Positions 23,201-30,268 of a DNA stretch of 64,000 bases are shown piece by piece; the stretch's first letter is position 1, and each line of letters starts with the position of its first letter. Source of the stretch: Trebouxia sp. TZW2008 (Eukaryota; Chlorophyta; Trebouxiophyceae; Trebouxiales; Trebouxiaceae); assembly GCA_002118135.1 (NCBI GenBank), contig BDIU01000078.1, positions 43,433-107,432 on the forward strand. The letters are read 5' to 3'. The position numbers and the translations under genes are program-made. The notes under the pieces were generated by a model. The model saw only the letters and a list, made by a program, of their open reading frames with translations, was not told where the DNA came from and ran no database searches.

Positions 23201-23724
23201 GCACATGGGCAGCACAGCACGTTGCAACTTCGGATCAGCTGGCTGCTTCGCAACTTGAAGCCCAGCGTGCTGATACAATTACTCAGCATGATGGTGCTCA
23301 AACAAACAGCATAGTGGCAGCACAGCAAAGCAGCAGGGTCAGCAGTGCTGCTCAGCATGCTGAGCCATTCGCACAGCATCGTGAGTCACAGCTGCCCAGC
23401 ACAGGGGCAGCACAGCCAGGCAGCAGTGCTGCTCAGCATTCTGGGACAGTTGCACAGCATTATAAATCACAACTGGGCAGTGCAGAAACAGCACAGCATG
23501 CTGATACAGTTGCACAGCATGATGGCTCTCACTTGAATGGCATAGAGCCAGCGCAGCAAGGCAGCAGGGTAAGCAGTGCTGCTCAGGGGAGAGAAAGGAG
23601 TGAGGCTGCAAGACGTGGTGCACGCAACAGCCTGCTGCTGTCGCTGCATAGAGTGGCAGTTACAGAGCTAGCAGAGTACCAGGACTTGCCTCTTGCTGCA
23701 AGTAAGCGCCTTATGCATTTCTGA
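4068..23724 (+). CDS. F-box/CW/RING SNF2-family helicase (Arabidopsis At3g54460 type)
   Basis: This is a chromatin-type SNF2 ATPase with a RING finger between its two helicase lobes, preceded by an F-box and split by a CW zinc finger, as in plant At3g54460 proteins. My exon chain keeps one frame throughout: 4068-4218 (F-box, ends LHLYPHQ), 5778-5963, 6387-6531 (Walker A GLGKT), 7139-7423, 7851-7936 and 8705-8804 (CW: WVQCDLCNKWRELP, then W-x-C..C..PED), 9548-9690, 10259-10388, 10500-10631, 11296-11466, 12602-12735, 13722-13822 (DEGH box), 14704-14824 (TGTPTP), 15439-15567, 16210-16376, 16994-17161, 18407-18641 (C3HC4 RING), 19317-19442, 19893-20060, 21025-21210 (RAHRMG motif VI), 22654-23724. 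From Met 4069 this gives 1377 residues. The true start is probably further upstream. The last exon carries an Ala/Gln/His-rich repeat. An F-box suggests an SCF link and the RING an E3 role; both are inference. Confidence 0.88.
6141..6317. mobile_element. TA-flanked MITE, copy 1 (177 bp)
   Basis: The element starts TACAGTGATCTCTCTTTGTAA and ends with the near inverted complement TTACAAAGAGAAGTTATTGTA, giving imperfect terminal inverted repeats of about 20 bp bounded by TA on both sides. Inside are repeated GTCCTTAC words and a CAGTCAGACTGCAG core. It lies in the helicase intron before the Walker A exon. It is in inverse orientation to the copies at 12353 and 36803. TA duplication fits a Tc1/mariner-type transposase acting in trans (inference). 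Confidence 0.75.
6985..7560 (+). repeat. partial duplicates of the linker exon after Walker A
   Basis: The in-frame exon 7139-7423 (Ser/Lys-rich linker, ends at a GAA/GTGAGT donor) is preceded by a copy of its first half near 6995-7070 (GTGTGCGCAGTCCC, then the CACCAACCCCTGCGAAGC equivalent of CATCTACCCCTGCAAAGC). It is followed by a copy of its second half near 7450-7560 (AAACACAGCATCTGCATCAAAGG, GCAAAGCTAGATGGTGTTAACGG). Confidence 0.7.
8770..9150 (+). repeat. tandem copies of the CW exon 3' end
   Basis: The end of exon 8705-8804 (GAAGACACCACCGTTGTCAAAGCCTTTGCAA) is repeated near 8850, 8898, 8993, 9068 and 9121. The copies carry GAAGACAACGCC, GAAGACCATTGTC, GGGACCACACCGC and GATGACGCCATC variants, each ending in a CTTTGCAAG- or GCCTGTGCC-like tail. 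Spacing is about 50-110 bp. Only the first retains the GTATGT donor. Confidence 0.65.
9185..9700 (+). repeat. three copies of the helicase exon ending at 9690
   Basis: Copies begin at GCAG/ATTCTCCTGGCTATATACA near 9240, 9372 and 9548. All three keep the acceptor and the CAAGGC..AGGCCAACAC(T/A)GACAA stretch. Only the third has the full exon through the CAG/GTGAGC donor at 9690; the second decays near 9480-9520. A leader with GAAGACGCC and CTTTGCAG links this array to the preceding one. Confidence 0.75.
10200..10260 (+). repeat. partial upstream copy of exon 10259-10388
   Basis: TTCAGGCAACCCATGACGGTC at about 10190-10215 mirrors the exon start TTCAGGCGATCCATGACGGTC at about 10254-10275, followed by diverged GTGCCGTCTGT-type sequence in both. 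The acceptor is kept in both copies and the upstream copy is only about 50 bp long. Confidence 0.6.
10396..10445 (+). repeat. GCTGT pentanucleotide microsatellite, 10 perfect units
   Basis: Ten uninterrupted GCTGT units lie in the 111-bp helicase intron 10389-10499, starting eight bases after the splice donor. Length variation here would change the intron but not the protein. Confidence 0.97.
11863..11906. repeat. dispersed short repeat, copy 1
   Basis: A segment with TGCTAGACAGGCT, then GGCCCAGCTAAGTACAT recurs as two diverged copies at about 20458-20555 (TGCCAGACAGGCT..GGCCCAGCTAGGTACGTG and TGCTAGACAGGC..CAGGTACATG). All lie in introns of the helicase gene. No terminal structure or coding content is visible. 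Confidence 0.6.
12092..12200. repeat. long imperfect palindrome (foldback)
   Basis: The core arms 12111-12146 and 12149-12180 are reverse complements with a few mismatches and a short bulge: CTTGACAGCATTTG pairs with CAAATGCTGTCAAG, and TACACTT with AAGTGTA. The apical loop is only two bases. Weaker pairing extends outward to about 12092 and 12200. It lies in helicase intron 11467-12601, next to a MITE. It could be a foldback transposon or a small-RNA hairpin precursor. Nothing in the sequence decides between them. Confidence 0.75.
12353..12530. mobile_element. TA-flanked MITE, copy 2 (178 bp)
   Basis: Starts TACAGAAACTTCTCTTTGTAAGG and ends TTACAGAAAGAAATCACTGTA. The ends are imperfect inverted repeats flanked by TA. 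It contains GTAAGGACA words and a TTCTGACTGCAG core, the reverse complement of the corresponding part of the copy at 6141. It sits within the intron between helicase exons 11296-11466 and 12602-12735. Confidence 0.78.
12690..13440 (+). repeat. five-copy array of the exon 12602-12735 3' end
   Basis: The final part of the exon (GCTGACTGGACGCACCACCAGGG..CCCCTCACTCAG/GTCCTG) is repeated near 12880-12919, 13060-13097, 13207-13248 and, most decayed, 13396-13430. Between copies lie pyrimidine-rich CTTCTTCTTCT tracts, and the copies are preceded by GATNTCACCTCTTCTTCTGCCTCA. Four copies keep the CAG/GTCC junction. The first is the one whose frame joins the following exon. Confidence 0.85.
14090..14824 (+). 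repeat. array of the TGTPTP (motif III-like) helicase exon
   Basis: The intact exon is 14704-14824. Earlier copies lie near 14100-14160, 14216-14275, 14435-14560 and 14590-14660. The copy at 14435 is the best preserved (GGCGGTGGGTGATGTCAGGG, ACCCCCACCCCCTCC) but carries indels that break the frame and lacks the GAG/GTAGGG donor. Confidence 0.75.
14369..14393. repeat. TA/CA dinucleotide microsatellite
   Basis: A run of alternating ATATATATATA then CACACACATATATT lies in a helicase intron between duplicated exon copies. Confidence 0.8.
14868..15235 (+). repeat. TGCCC/TGCTG pentanucleotide satellite tract
   Basis: About 370 bp of intron is built from CTGCC and CTGTG pentamers (TGCCC runs at 14876-14945 and 14990-15010, TGCTG/TGCCG runs at 14950-14970 and 15020-15150). 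Purines on this strand are almost only G. The tract lies between exons 14704-14824 and 15439-15567 and gives spurious Cys/Leu/Ala-rich open frames on both strands. Confidence 0.92.
15255..15570 (+). repeat. two copies of exon 15439-15567
   Basis: An upstream copy (15261-15388, acceptor GCTTAG) is about 90% identical and nearly as long, and still encodes a similar peptide (KPFEARQR.., LLSRMMIRAAKSDL). It ends CACAAGATGC where the downstream copy has CACAAG/GTGC, so it lacks a GT donor. The downstream copy is the one used in the model. Confidence 0.85.
16010..16760 (+). repeat. four copies of exon 16210-16376
   Basis: Copies start at 16019, 16210, about 16432 and about 16703. The first keeps acceptor and 5' half (VTKLDFAPEHAC, NELIEVIKLNLLL) then diverges. 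The second is complete and ends at CAG/GTCAGT. The third and fourth keep only the 3' part (SVRNS.WGKEML) with donor-like ends; the fourth ends in a perfect CAG/GTCAGT. Confidence 0.85.
17215..18530 (+). repeat. RING-exon array (about eight copies) plus one preceding exon fragment
   Basis: A fragment of exon 16994-17161 (CTGACTGGGCCCCCCTGGGTAC to GTAG/GTGAGA) lies at 17228-17291. RING-exon copies follow near 17328, 17437, 17570, 17769, 17912, 18056, 18232 and 18407, each after a TTCAG or CAG acceptor with GGC..GG(C/A)GG and GAGCT(T/A)TGGC words. Only the last (18407-18641) has all C3HC4 ligands in frame plus the downstream PNPKWDVP segment. The copies at 17570 and 18056 retain most cysteines but carry frame breaks. 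Confidence 0.85.
19640..19716 (+). repeat. partial copy of exon 19317-19442
   Basis: A decayed copy of the exon's second half (CATCTTCTCCGCTGTCTGCATTG, CAAGCTGCCCTTCGCCGCAG) lies 200 bp downstream of the intact exon, again ending in an AG-rich junction but without a clear GT donor. Confidence 0.65.
20110..20395 (+). repeat. two extra copies of helicase exon 19893-20060
   Basis: Copies at about 20119-20230 and 20290-20393 repeat ATTCAGCTGATAGC..CTCACAGTGT..AAGACAAGGC to GCCACCTTCCAG/GTGTGGCAA, including the donor. Both lack the 5' part with the KAIVFSQFW motif, and both carry indels relative to the intact copy. Confidence 0.85.
20458..20560. repeat. dispersed short repeat, copies 2 and 3
   Basis: Two tandem diverged copies of the segment also seen at 11863-11906. 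They start TTCAAAACATATGCCAGACAGGC and TTCAAAACACATGCTAGACAGGC. They lie directly before the tRNA gene. Confidence 0.6.
20598..20668 (-). tRNA. tRNA-Pro (anticodon AGG)
   Basis: The minus strand from 20668 to 20598 folds as a canonical tRNA. The acceptor stem GGGCAAT pairs perfectly with ATTGCCC, the D-arm has GGTCTAGTGGTATGATT, the anticodon stem is CCCGC/GCGGG around loop TTAGGGT (anticodon AGG, reading CCU), and the T-arm is TGGAG-TTCAATT-CTCCG with one T-G pair. A and B box promoters are intact. No CCA is encoded and no intron is present. A TTTT run lies only about 65-75 bases beyond the 3' end. The gene is antisense inside a helicase intron between exons 19893-20060 and 21025-21210. Confidence 0.95.
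20795..20945. mobile_element. degenerate MITE fragment (same family, low confidence)
   Basis: Words shared with the 178-bp family appear in the same order as in the copy at 6141: TTGTCCTTGCA, then CAGCCAGACTGCAGTGA, then TTTAGTGTCCTTTTCTC. Terminal repeats are no longer recognisable. A smaller fragment (GTAAGGACAGTGTGAAGTAAGGACAA) lies at about 3430-3455. Confidence 0.45.
21215..22210 (+). repeat. about six extra copies of the motif-VI helicase exon
   Basis: After the intact exon 21025-21210, 3' parts of it recur every 165-185 bp: about 21290-21385, 21468-21560, 21650-21735, 21820-21908, 21985-22078 and a remnant at 22163-22197. Each keeps ..CAAGTCACGGCACGAG, GCCAGCCAAGC.., CATGTTGAGACCCTGGTCATGAAG/GTACTG and the same intron piece (TCTAGC..TTGGTCACAGG, GACATTTCAT..TTCAGTGCTGTTGGAT). 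Neighbouring copies are more like each other than like the intact exon, which points to serial duplication. Confidence 0.88.
22437..22490 (+). repeat. upstream copy of the start of the last helicase exon
   Basis: GTGGTGCTGCAGGGAACAGCAGAGGAGCATATTCTGGATGTCAACTG at 22433-22480 duplicates the exon start at 22640-22690, with ATTCTG for ATGCTG. It is followed by an in-frame divergence and an early stop. The leader TGATGGTAAATTTG also matches TGATGGCAAGTTTG. Confidence 0.8.
22910..23560 (+). repeat. Ala/Gln/His-rich internal repeat in the last helicase exon
   Basis: Within the coding exon, units of about 120 bp encode variants of LEAQ(R/H)A(D/E)..AQHDGSN..S.EAAQ.LAS. Four long units lie between about 22925 and 23300, followed by shorter AAQHA(E/D)..AQHD units to 23540. 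Unit length stays a multiple of three, so selection has kept the frame, unlike the intronic exon copies. Confidence 0.85.
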
Positions 23725-24623
23725 TTTTACCTTGACTGTATTGTGCCTTATACAGTGTGCCATTCACCCTACTGACCAATCTGCTTTTGGCCAGGGTGCA
23801 TTGCATAATGAGGCATGCTTGTAGAATCTTGTCCAAAGCTATAACTATCTGTCATGCAGCATCATGTTGACATTCTCACCTACCTATATATAGGGCCAGT
23901 TCGGTCCAGTAGAAGAGTCTGCCTGCCTAGAAACAGTGTGTGCGATCAAGTATTGCATTGCCTGCCATTTTGATCGCCGGCTTGATGCACATGTCGTGTG
24001 CTTCTGCATGTAATGCTGTCTGATACAAGCTCAAACGATGCAGGCATTGAGGAGGAAGTGCATGGTGCAGTACCCAGCTTGGTCAACGAAGTGGATATGA
24101 TGAGTTGAGCCATGAATCATCGATCACTGTTGCATCAAATGTACCAACAGCAGTTTCAGCCGATTAGTGCACAGTCAATCATGTGTCTTCTGTGTCTTTG
24201 TAGGTCTGTCTGCTCGATCGTTTGTTCTGACACAAACCCTTCTTCATTGTTTGATTTAGTTATAATGCTGTACAATTTGCCCTATACAGTGATTGTAGTA
24301 GTGCCATAGATCACCACGTTTCAACTGCTTGCTGATGTCTTTTAGACAGGGACATACCTCTCACATTGCAGGCGATCCATGCAAGACAGGGTTGTTGACG
24401 TGACGTGTCATGTTGTGACAGTAGATGCTGGCCGTTCACGTGAACAGCAACCATGAGCTTCGATCACGAATTACAGAATCAGTCCGTATCAGTCCGCAAG
24501 CACATCCTGCGCAATATCTGTGCAGCATCTGCTGTTTGAGCACAGGCTTGACCCAGTGTACAGAAGAAACACCAATCACACCCACAAAACAACCATTGTT
24601 GATACAGTGCCACTTTGCTGAAC
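23725..24623. other. convergent intergenic region, helicase and peroxidase 3' ends
   Basis: No coding exon is supported here. The region should hold both 3' UTRs. A TGTAA word, the usual chlorophyte polyadenylation signal, occurs on the minus strand at about 24467-24471, some 155 bases past the peroxidase stop. Confidence 0.5.
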
Positions 24624-27600
24624 CTAGGCAGGTGCATGTTGACCAGGGTTGTTGACAGGCACTCCCAAATGCAGCAGCTTCTGGTAAGCAGCTGCAAAGT
24701 CCTCAAAGTACTTGTCCTGGTCCTCGGCGTACACCTCGACATACTTCCTGAAGCTCTTGTCTTGAATCAAAGACTGCAGCAAACAGTCAGCCCTGGGCCA
24801 TTTGACAGTCGACTGTGACAGTCAATTGTAACACAAGCCTCACAGAACAGAGCCTTGACATTGGGATCAGGGACATGGTCCAGAATGGGTCAAAGCAAGC
24901 ACATGAATGGCTGCACATGCAGCAACTGAAAGCACTAAATTGTGAGCAAGCTTAGACCAGCAGTAGCTTTAGAACACGAGCAGATGCATATCGACCCATG
25001 AGCAAGCTGGACCAGCCTTAGCTTCTGACTATGTAGGACGCATATGCAACTCATAGCCGCCTCAAGGCTTGCAGCACAACTGCCCAGCAAGAACAAATAG
25101 ATGCAGGAGCAGCCAAGACTTTGCAATTGATGTTGTGCATTTGCTCACCATGTCAGTAGGAAGCATCATGAGATTTCCTGAGGGGTCCTCAAACTGAGGA
25201 GGGCCATTCCACTTCTTCTTCCTCCTGCAGAATCTTAGGCGTTCAAGCACAAAACTGCTGGTGGCAGCATACCATAGAGACAATCCACAGACAATGAGCA
25301 GGCTGCAGCTGGCAAATAACTCAACACAAAGATTCAGCATTGCAGTGCTGTGATTGCATGCAGACAGCTTGATTAATCACATTGAACGCATGCAGCTAGA
25401 AAGTCTTTGTTGCAGGACGCCCTTGCCTATGGCTGGCAAAGTAGACAGGGCAGGCAGGGCTGGAAAGGGAAAAGGGACTGACCACTTGGTGTTGAGCAGC
25501 TCCTGGAAGTAGAGGTTGGAGAAGGTGGTGGGGGCATTGGTCCAGGGGTTCACAAACCCACTGCGATCTGCGTGGCAACGTCCCAGAGAGTGAGCGCCTG
25601 CGTTGCAACAAAACCACTGTCAGCACAGCCTGTATCAAACCTTACAAATAGCATGACATGCTGTAAGATACCAGTGAGCAATTCTTGCGTCGCTTGTGCC
25701 TGCATGCTCAGCGCAATGAGAAATAAGCAGCACCAGAGGTCAGCAAGGGTCAAGCTGCAAATTGCTTCATCACATCTTGCTCACTGAAGCGAGCACAGCA
25801 AAACCATGAAGGGCAGCTTGAGCTTGTCTTGACTGCATAGAGTTCTCTGCGACGCCAGAGCAGCACATGCTACTCCAAACACATTACAGATATGCGCAAA
25901 GTACAGCATGTACAGTGCTTACCTGACCAGGCAGCCATCAACAGATTGTTGAATCTACTGTGTGCAAGTGTTGCAGAGGTGTGCGGAAGGGCAAAGCACA
26001 TGAAGAGCCCACCTGACAAGGCAACAATCTCCTGGTCATTGAAGCCCATTCTGTAGAAGATATCCCGTATGTGGGGAGCGCCCTTGGCACCATCAGGCAG
26101 GCGGCCATCTTCAGGACAGGCAGCATGGTCAATCTTGTCACTCCTGCCGGGCTTCCAGTTGATCTCAGGACCTACAGGAAAAGAGCCAGCGCTGAGGGAA
26201 GATGTTGTGACCAAAAGTTGCTGAAACAGCAAGATGCTGCAAGATGCTGGATTGATGCTGCTCAGAACTTTGCCTATATTTGCATGCAAGCCAGACGGAG
26301 TTGCCAGCTGTAGAGGCAAAGCATGCTTGCAAGCTCAAACAGTCAAGAGTGTCAGCTGACGTGCATGTGCGCCCACAGCAACATGCTAGTGACGCTGAAA
26401 ACTGCAGATCTGTCAAGTCATGCAAAAGGTTGCATATCAATCTTGACTGCAACAAGACATGGGGCGAATTGGGTCCTGCACCCCACAATGCAGCAGGTCA
26501 GAGAGATTCCTCATGGTTGCCAATTCCAGTTTCAAGCCCATTCCAGCCAATTTCAGCAGCGTTTCTATTGCCATACTTGATGCAACATACCTCCAAGCTC
26601 TTCAACTGCAACACAGCCAGCCAGTGTCCACAGGTCAGAGTAGCTGATCCAGGGATAGTCTCTCTTGATGGGCTCCAGCAGTTCACGTGCAATGTGCAGA
26701 CCAGCATTTGCTGAATGCTCTGCCTCTGGCCTAAACCTGCACAACAAGCATCTTGTGTGACCATTGAACTGTGCTGGAATATGTGATCTGCTAGCTGACA
26801 CTTGCGGTGCTTTGCAAGAGCCTGCAAGATGGACATCTCTACGCGCCAAATTGCTATTGATGTGCAACATGGACAGACAGGTTGCATCCTGCAGCTACTA
26901 AGAGAGATTTTGTGCTTTTGACCGCAAGTGAGCTGCATTGGCAAACACCAAAGCCTCTCAAACAGCAATGCAAGAAGCGAACAGATGCCAGCAGACATGA
27001 CAGGTGCAGTCAGACCTCATGGTTGCTCCGTTTGAGCCACCTGTACCATCTTCCTTGCTGTATGTTCCAGATGAGTGCCACGCCAGGCGCACAAGAAGAG
27101 GACCATACGAGCCTGTTGCACCAACAGTACCCTGAGCATTTGTCAGGATTGTTGCTCTCTCAAAAGCACTGGTCACAGCAGTGCTACCTACCATCATCAT
27201 AGTCCTCAGCTTCCAGCAGAGAAGCAATGTCCTTCCTGACAGCCTGGTAGTCTGGCTTGAAAGGTGTACCAGCCTGCAGATGCACGACGCAAGCTGGAAA
27301 TGATGGTGCCAAGAGGCATTGGCTATGACGTCGACGAAGTGCTCAGCTGCAACAAAGCGGCGCAGACGAGTTGGATCACACTGCTGGCGTTGCTGTCGGA
27401 GTCACAGAGTTGAGCGAAGAGCAGCACCTTCGACTCTTGAGGTGGGGCCCCTAGCACCCCGTCAAGATAGCCATACTGCTGAGCAGCGAAAAGACCACCA
27501 CCCAGTCCGGCTAGCCCTAGGAGCCATTTCTGCAAAGCATGTAGATGTAAGCTTACAAGCCCTAGCGAACCGGTCTCACAGATCTTGACGGACAGGCAAA

Positions 27601-27773
27601 TATCGCAGAGCAAGCAAACTCACGGCTGCACCGCCTCCCTTTGATGCGCCAGCCTCACTTGCGAATTGGCGCACAGCAAGATTCCCTGGTGCGCCTGCGG
27701 GAGCAGCGACAGCAGCTAGCTTTGCGATCTGACGCCAGTGCTGACGTCCGTTTCTGAACGTGGCGGAAGACAT
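24624..27773 (-). CDS. class I haem peroxidase, ascorbate/cytochrome c peroxidase hybrid type
   Basis: Reduces hydrogen peroxide using a haem. Nine exons join in one frame (358 residues): 27773-27624, 27529-27428, 27273-27192, 27112-27016, 26736-26591, 26171-26013, 25597-25483, 25224-25149, 24773-24624. The N-terminus ([18 protein letters not shown]..) is Arg/Ala-rich and acid-poor, fitting a mitochondrial or plastid presequence, followed by a Gly/Leu hydrophobic stretch that may anchor it. The distal haem motif is [10 protein letters not shown] (Arg, Trp, His). The proximal motif is [13 protein letters not shown], followed by the NPW tryptophan. The ascorbate-binding Arg is kept (HADRSGF). 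The WKPGRSD segment and the ..LMMLPTDM.. loop resemble cytochrome c peroxidase. The in vivo donor, ascorbate or cytochrome c, cannot be decided from sequence. No exon duplication is seen. Confidence 0.93.
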
Positions 27774-28622
27774 GCTTCCAAGATTGATAAAAGCTGATAC
27801 AGTGCGCGATGCTGCAATCAAGCTCAGCACGATCAAAGTTGCGGTTCAATTGCCTACGTGGAAACAGGTCTTCTAGGGTTTCTGACAACCCTGACATGTT
27901 ATGACACATTGTTTCGTCAACTGTATGCATGACGTGACATGACATCTGTTCCAACATGCCTTGTTGGCTGGCTAAAGCATGTCAAGGCGCCCAGCTGTTT
28001 GATGATTGAAGATCAACACCATACAGCTAGCTTTGCATGAAGAAGAATGTTGAAGCCTGCCAGCAATCCTTTTGCTTGCAGAGTCACGGCGGACAACAGA
28101 TCTCACCCTGTATTCCCGATTGCAAGTGAATGAAACAGCCAACTGTTCTATCTGTGCAGATTCTCACTTTGTACACCATGCTATGCATCCCACTTTATGT
28201 TGCACAGCATGTGCGTATGACGCTGCAGCAGAATCTTCATCTGCATTGGACATTCAGATGTTGGTCAAGTATGCAGTCACGCTATCCAAATTTCCCATTT
28301 GGATGCATCAAGCTGACAAACGGCTGGCCTTTAGATTCTGCAGTCAGCATCATATTCTGTCAAACACTGGTTGCACTCTGCTTGCAGAACTGCCGCAACT
28401 GTAAAATCGAGTGTGGTGCGCTTGCCATCTTGTCGTGAAACACAAGGTTGCTGTGCATTGCCGGAGGCTGCAGTTGTGGTCTTGATATTCCGGCACGAGT
28501 CTGACCGCTGGCGCATGCTGGGTGACCAGATCTGACTTGACTATAGCTCAAGCACGTTCGTTCGCAAAGGCTTGTCGCGTACACAGCACGCTTGAACTCT
28601 CGGACCCGGCCTTGGAACGTGC
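27774..28622. other. divergent intergenic region (putative shared promoter)
   Basis: About 850 bp separate the peroxidase start (-) and the dehydratase start (+), so both promoters should lie here. I see no TATA-like element with conviction, and no repeat or coding exon. Confidence 0.5.
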
Positions 28623-29644
28623 ATGAGCGCTGCAAGAAGGTTGTGGCGCCGTTCACAACCAGCTTGCCAGGAAGCATACAGAAGTTCGAGGCTGCTTCAT
28701 CAAGCAGCATCTCCTAAAGAAGGGTACAGTTACATTTAAGAGCTAGTCAGACCCTCCTACATTTCAAAGCTGGCAGCAGCAATTCAAGTGGACTGTGCAG
28801 AGAAAGCTTCACCCAGAAACACCCCGGCTTTCAAGCCGCAGATGTAGAGCTGTGGGTGCGCCTCACAGGGGATGCAAACCCCATACACACCTCAAGCACT
28901 GCAGCTGAGGAGGCAGGTGAGTTGCTGCAATGTCATGGTGCACATCATTGCCAGCAGGCACAGGCTGCGACATGACAGGATGTTCCTTTGTAGGCTTCTC
29001 AGCACCAGTGCTTCCTGGAATGCTGTGCGCTTCAATGTTCCCGGCACTGATTGGCAGCCTCTTCCCTGGAGCATTGTACCTGACTCAGACATTACGCTTT
29101 CGTCATGTGGCTCTGGTAGGCTGACTGGCATCAACCTACTTTGTTACAATGCTCAGGACATGCTAGGCTGGTGTAGCAAATGCCTTTGACACTCAGAGGT
29201 AACTTGAGCATGAGACTAACTGTGACACCACTCACTCCTAAACTGATGCATATGCCACACAACTCTGCACAGAATATGAATTTTGCAATTGCTGCTGCTG
29301 CTGCTGCTGCATCTGTGTTGTGCTGTAGACTGAGCTGCAGCTGCGCTGCAAATTGCCGACCACAACTGCTGAGCATCAAACAACAACTGATCCCGAGTCC
29401 AAAGCTGACTGCCTGAAAAATAAACCCAGCAAATGCCTTTTATTTCTTCACTCACAGTGCAGTCTGACTGCAGCTCCATGAAGCTTTGGAGGCAGAGGTA
29501 ACTGTCAAGAAGGTCAGCGGCAGGAGGATCATGTTTGAGACCATCTGTCGACGCAGCAATGATCAAGCTGTGATTGTTGATGGCGCAGCGCTCGCTCGCA
29601 TGCCCACTGACCTTCAACACACGCACAAGCATCAGACTTTGTAA
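28623..29644 (+). CDS. mitochondrial 3-hydroxyacyl-thioester dehydratase (MaoC/hydratase-2 hotdog)
   Basis: Dehydrates (R)-3-hydroxyacyl thioesters, most likely in mitochondrial fatty acid synthesis (mtHD/HTD2 type). Four exons in frame, 169 residues: 28623-28723, 28801-28916, 28994-29115, 29474-29644. The start MSAARRLWRRSQP.. is a typical Arg-rich mitochondrial presequence. The catalytic hydratase motif is present as TGDANPIH (Asp and His). The central helix region reads PGMLCASMFPALIG then FPGALYLTQTLRF. The C-terminal strand is AEVTVKKVSGRRIMFET..VDGAALA. The usual HGM before the helix is PGM here, and the segment between NPIH and GML is shorter than in the plant proteins. Short single-domain length suits the family. 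Confidence 0.87.
29290..29311. repeat. GCT trinucleotide run
   Basis: Seven GCT units lie in the last intron of the dehydratase gene. Confidence 0.9.
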
Positions 29645-30268
29645 GCAAAGTCTGCTTCGAGCAGAAATTATTGATTGCCTTTCCTCAATGCACCTTAATG
29701 GGCAAGGGCTCAAGAATCATATGCAGTATGAAGCCACTGCAGACTTGTAGTGGGTCGTTGCATTGGACTACAGAAGTCTACTTTACATTATAAAGGCTCG
29801 CACATCAAACAATGTACCTGAGCTGACAGCAACAGCAGACGGGTAAATGTACCCAGTTCCTGCAAATAAACCAGATCTTCATGAAATAGTCTCTGTAACA
29901 AAATCGAATGAGGACAAGTCTACAATCCCAAACCAGCTGAAAAACAATGGTGCATCCGTGAATGCAAAACAGGCAACGTCTGAACATAGAAGTCATCATC
30001 TTCTCCAGAACGCTTTGTGCCCCAAAATGGCACCCTCATGTGCAGAAACACCTGACCTGACTGTCACAAAACTGCAGATCTGGCCGTTTTGCATCCAGAA
30101 TCAATCCCTCCAAAACTAGACAACAAGCTGCTGGAACTTCAGACAATGCTGCACAGACAAAAACACGCTACATGGCAGTGCCGCATTGGTTCACAGAAAA
30201 AGCTCATTCTGCAGATTTGCTCAAAAGATTTTGACATTTGCAACTACCCGCATGATATTGATACACAT
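29645..30268. other. convergent intergenic region, dehydratase and epoxidase 3' ends
   Basis: About 620 bp with no supported coding exon, presumably two 3' UTRs. Nothing else is visible. Confidence 0.5.

Noticed and set aside
22682..23278. 198-codon minus-strand open frame
   Set aside because: Mirror of the in-frame Ala/Gln/His repeat of the helicase last exon; the plus-strand reading continues the helicase.
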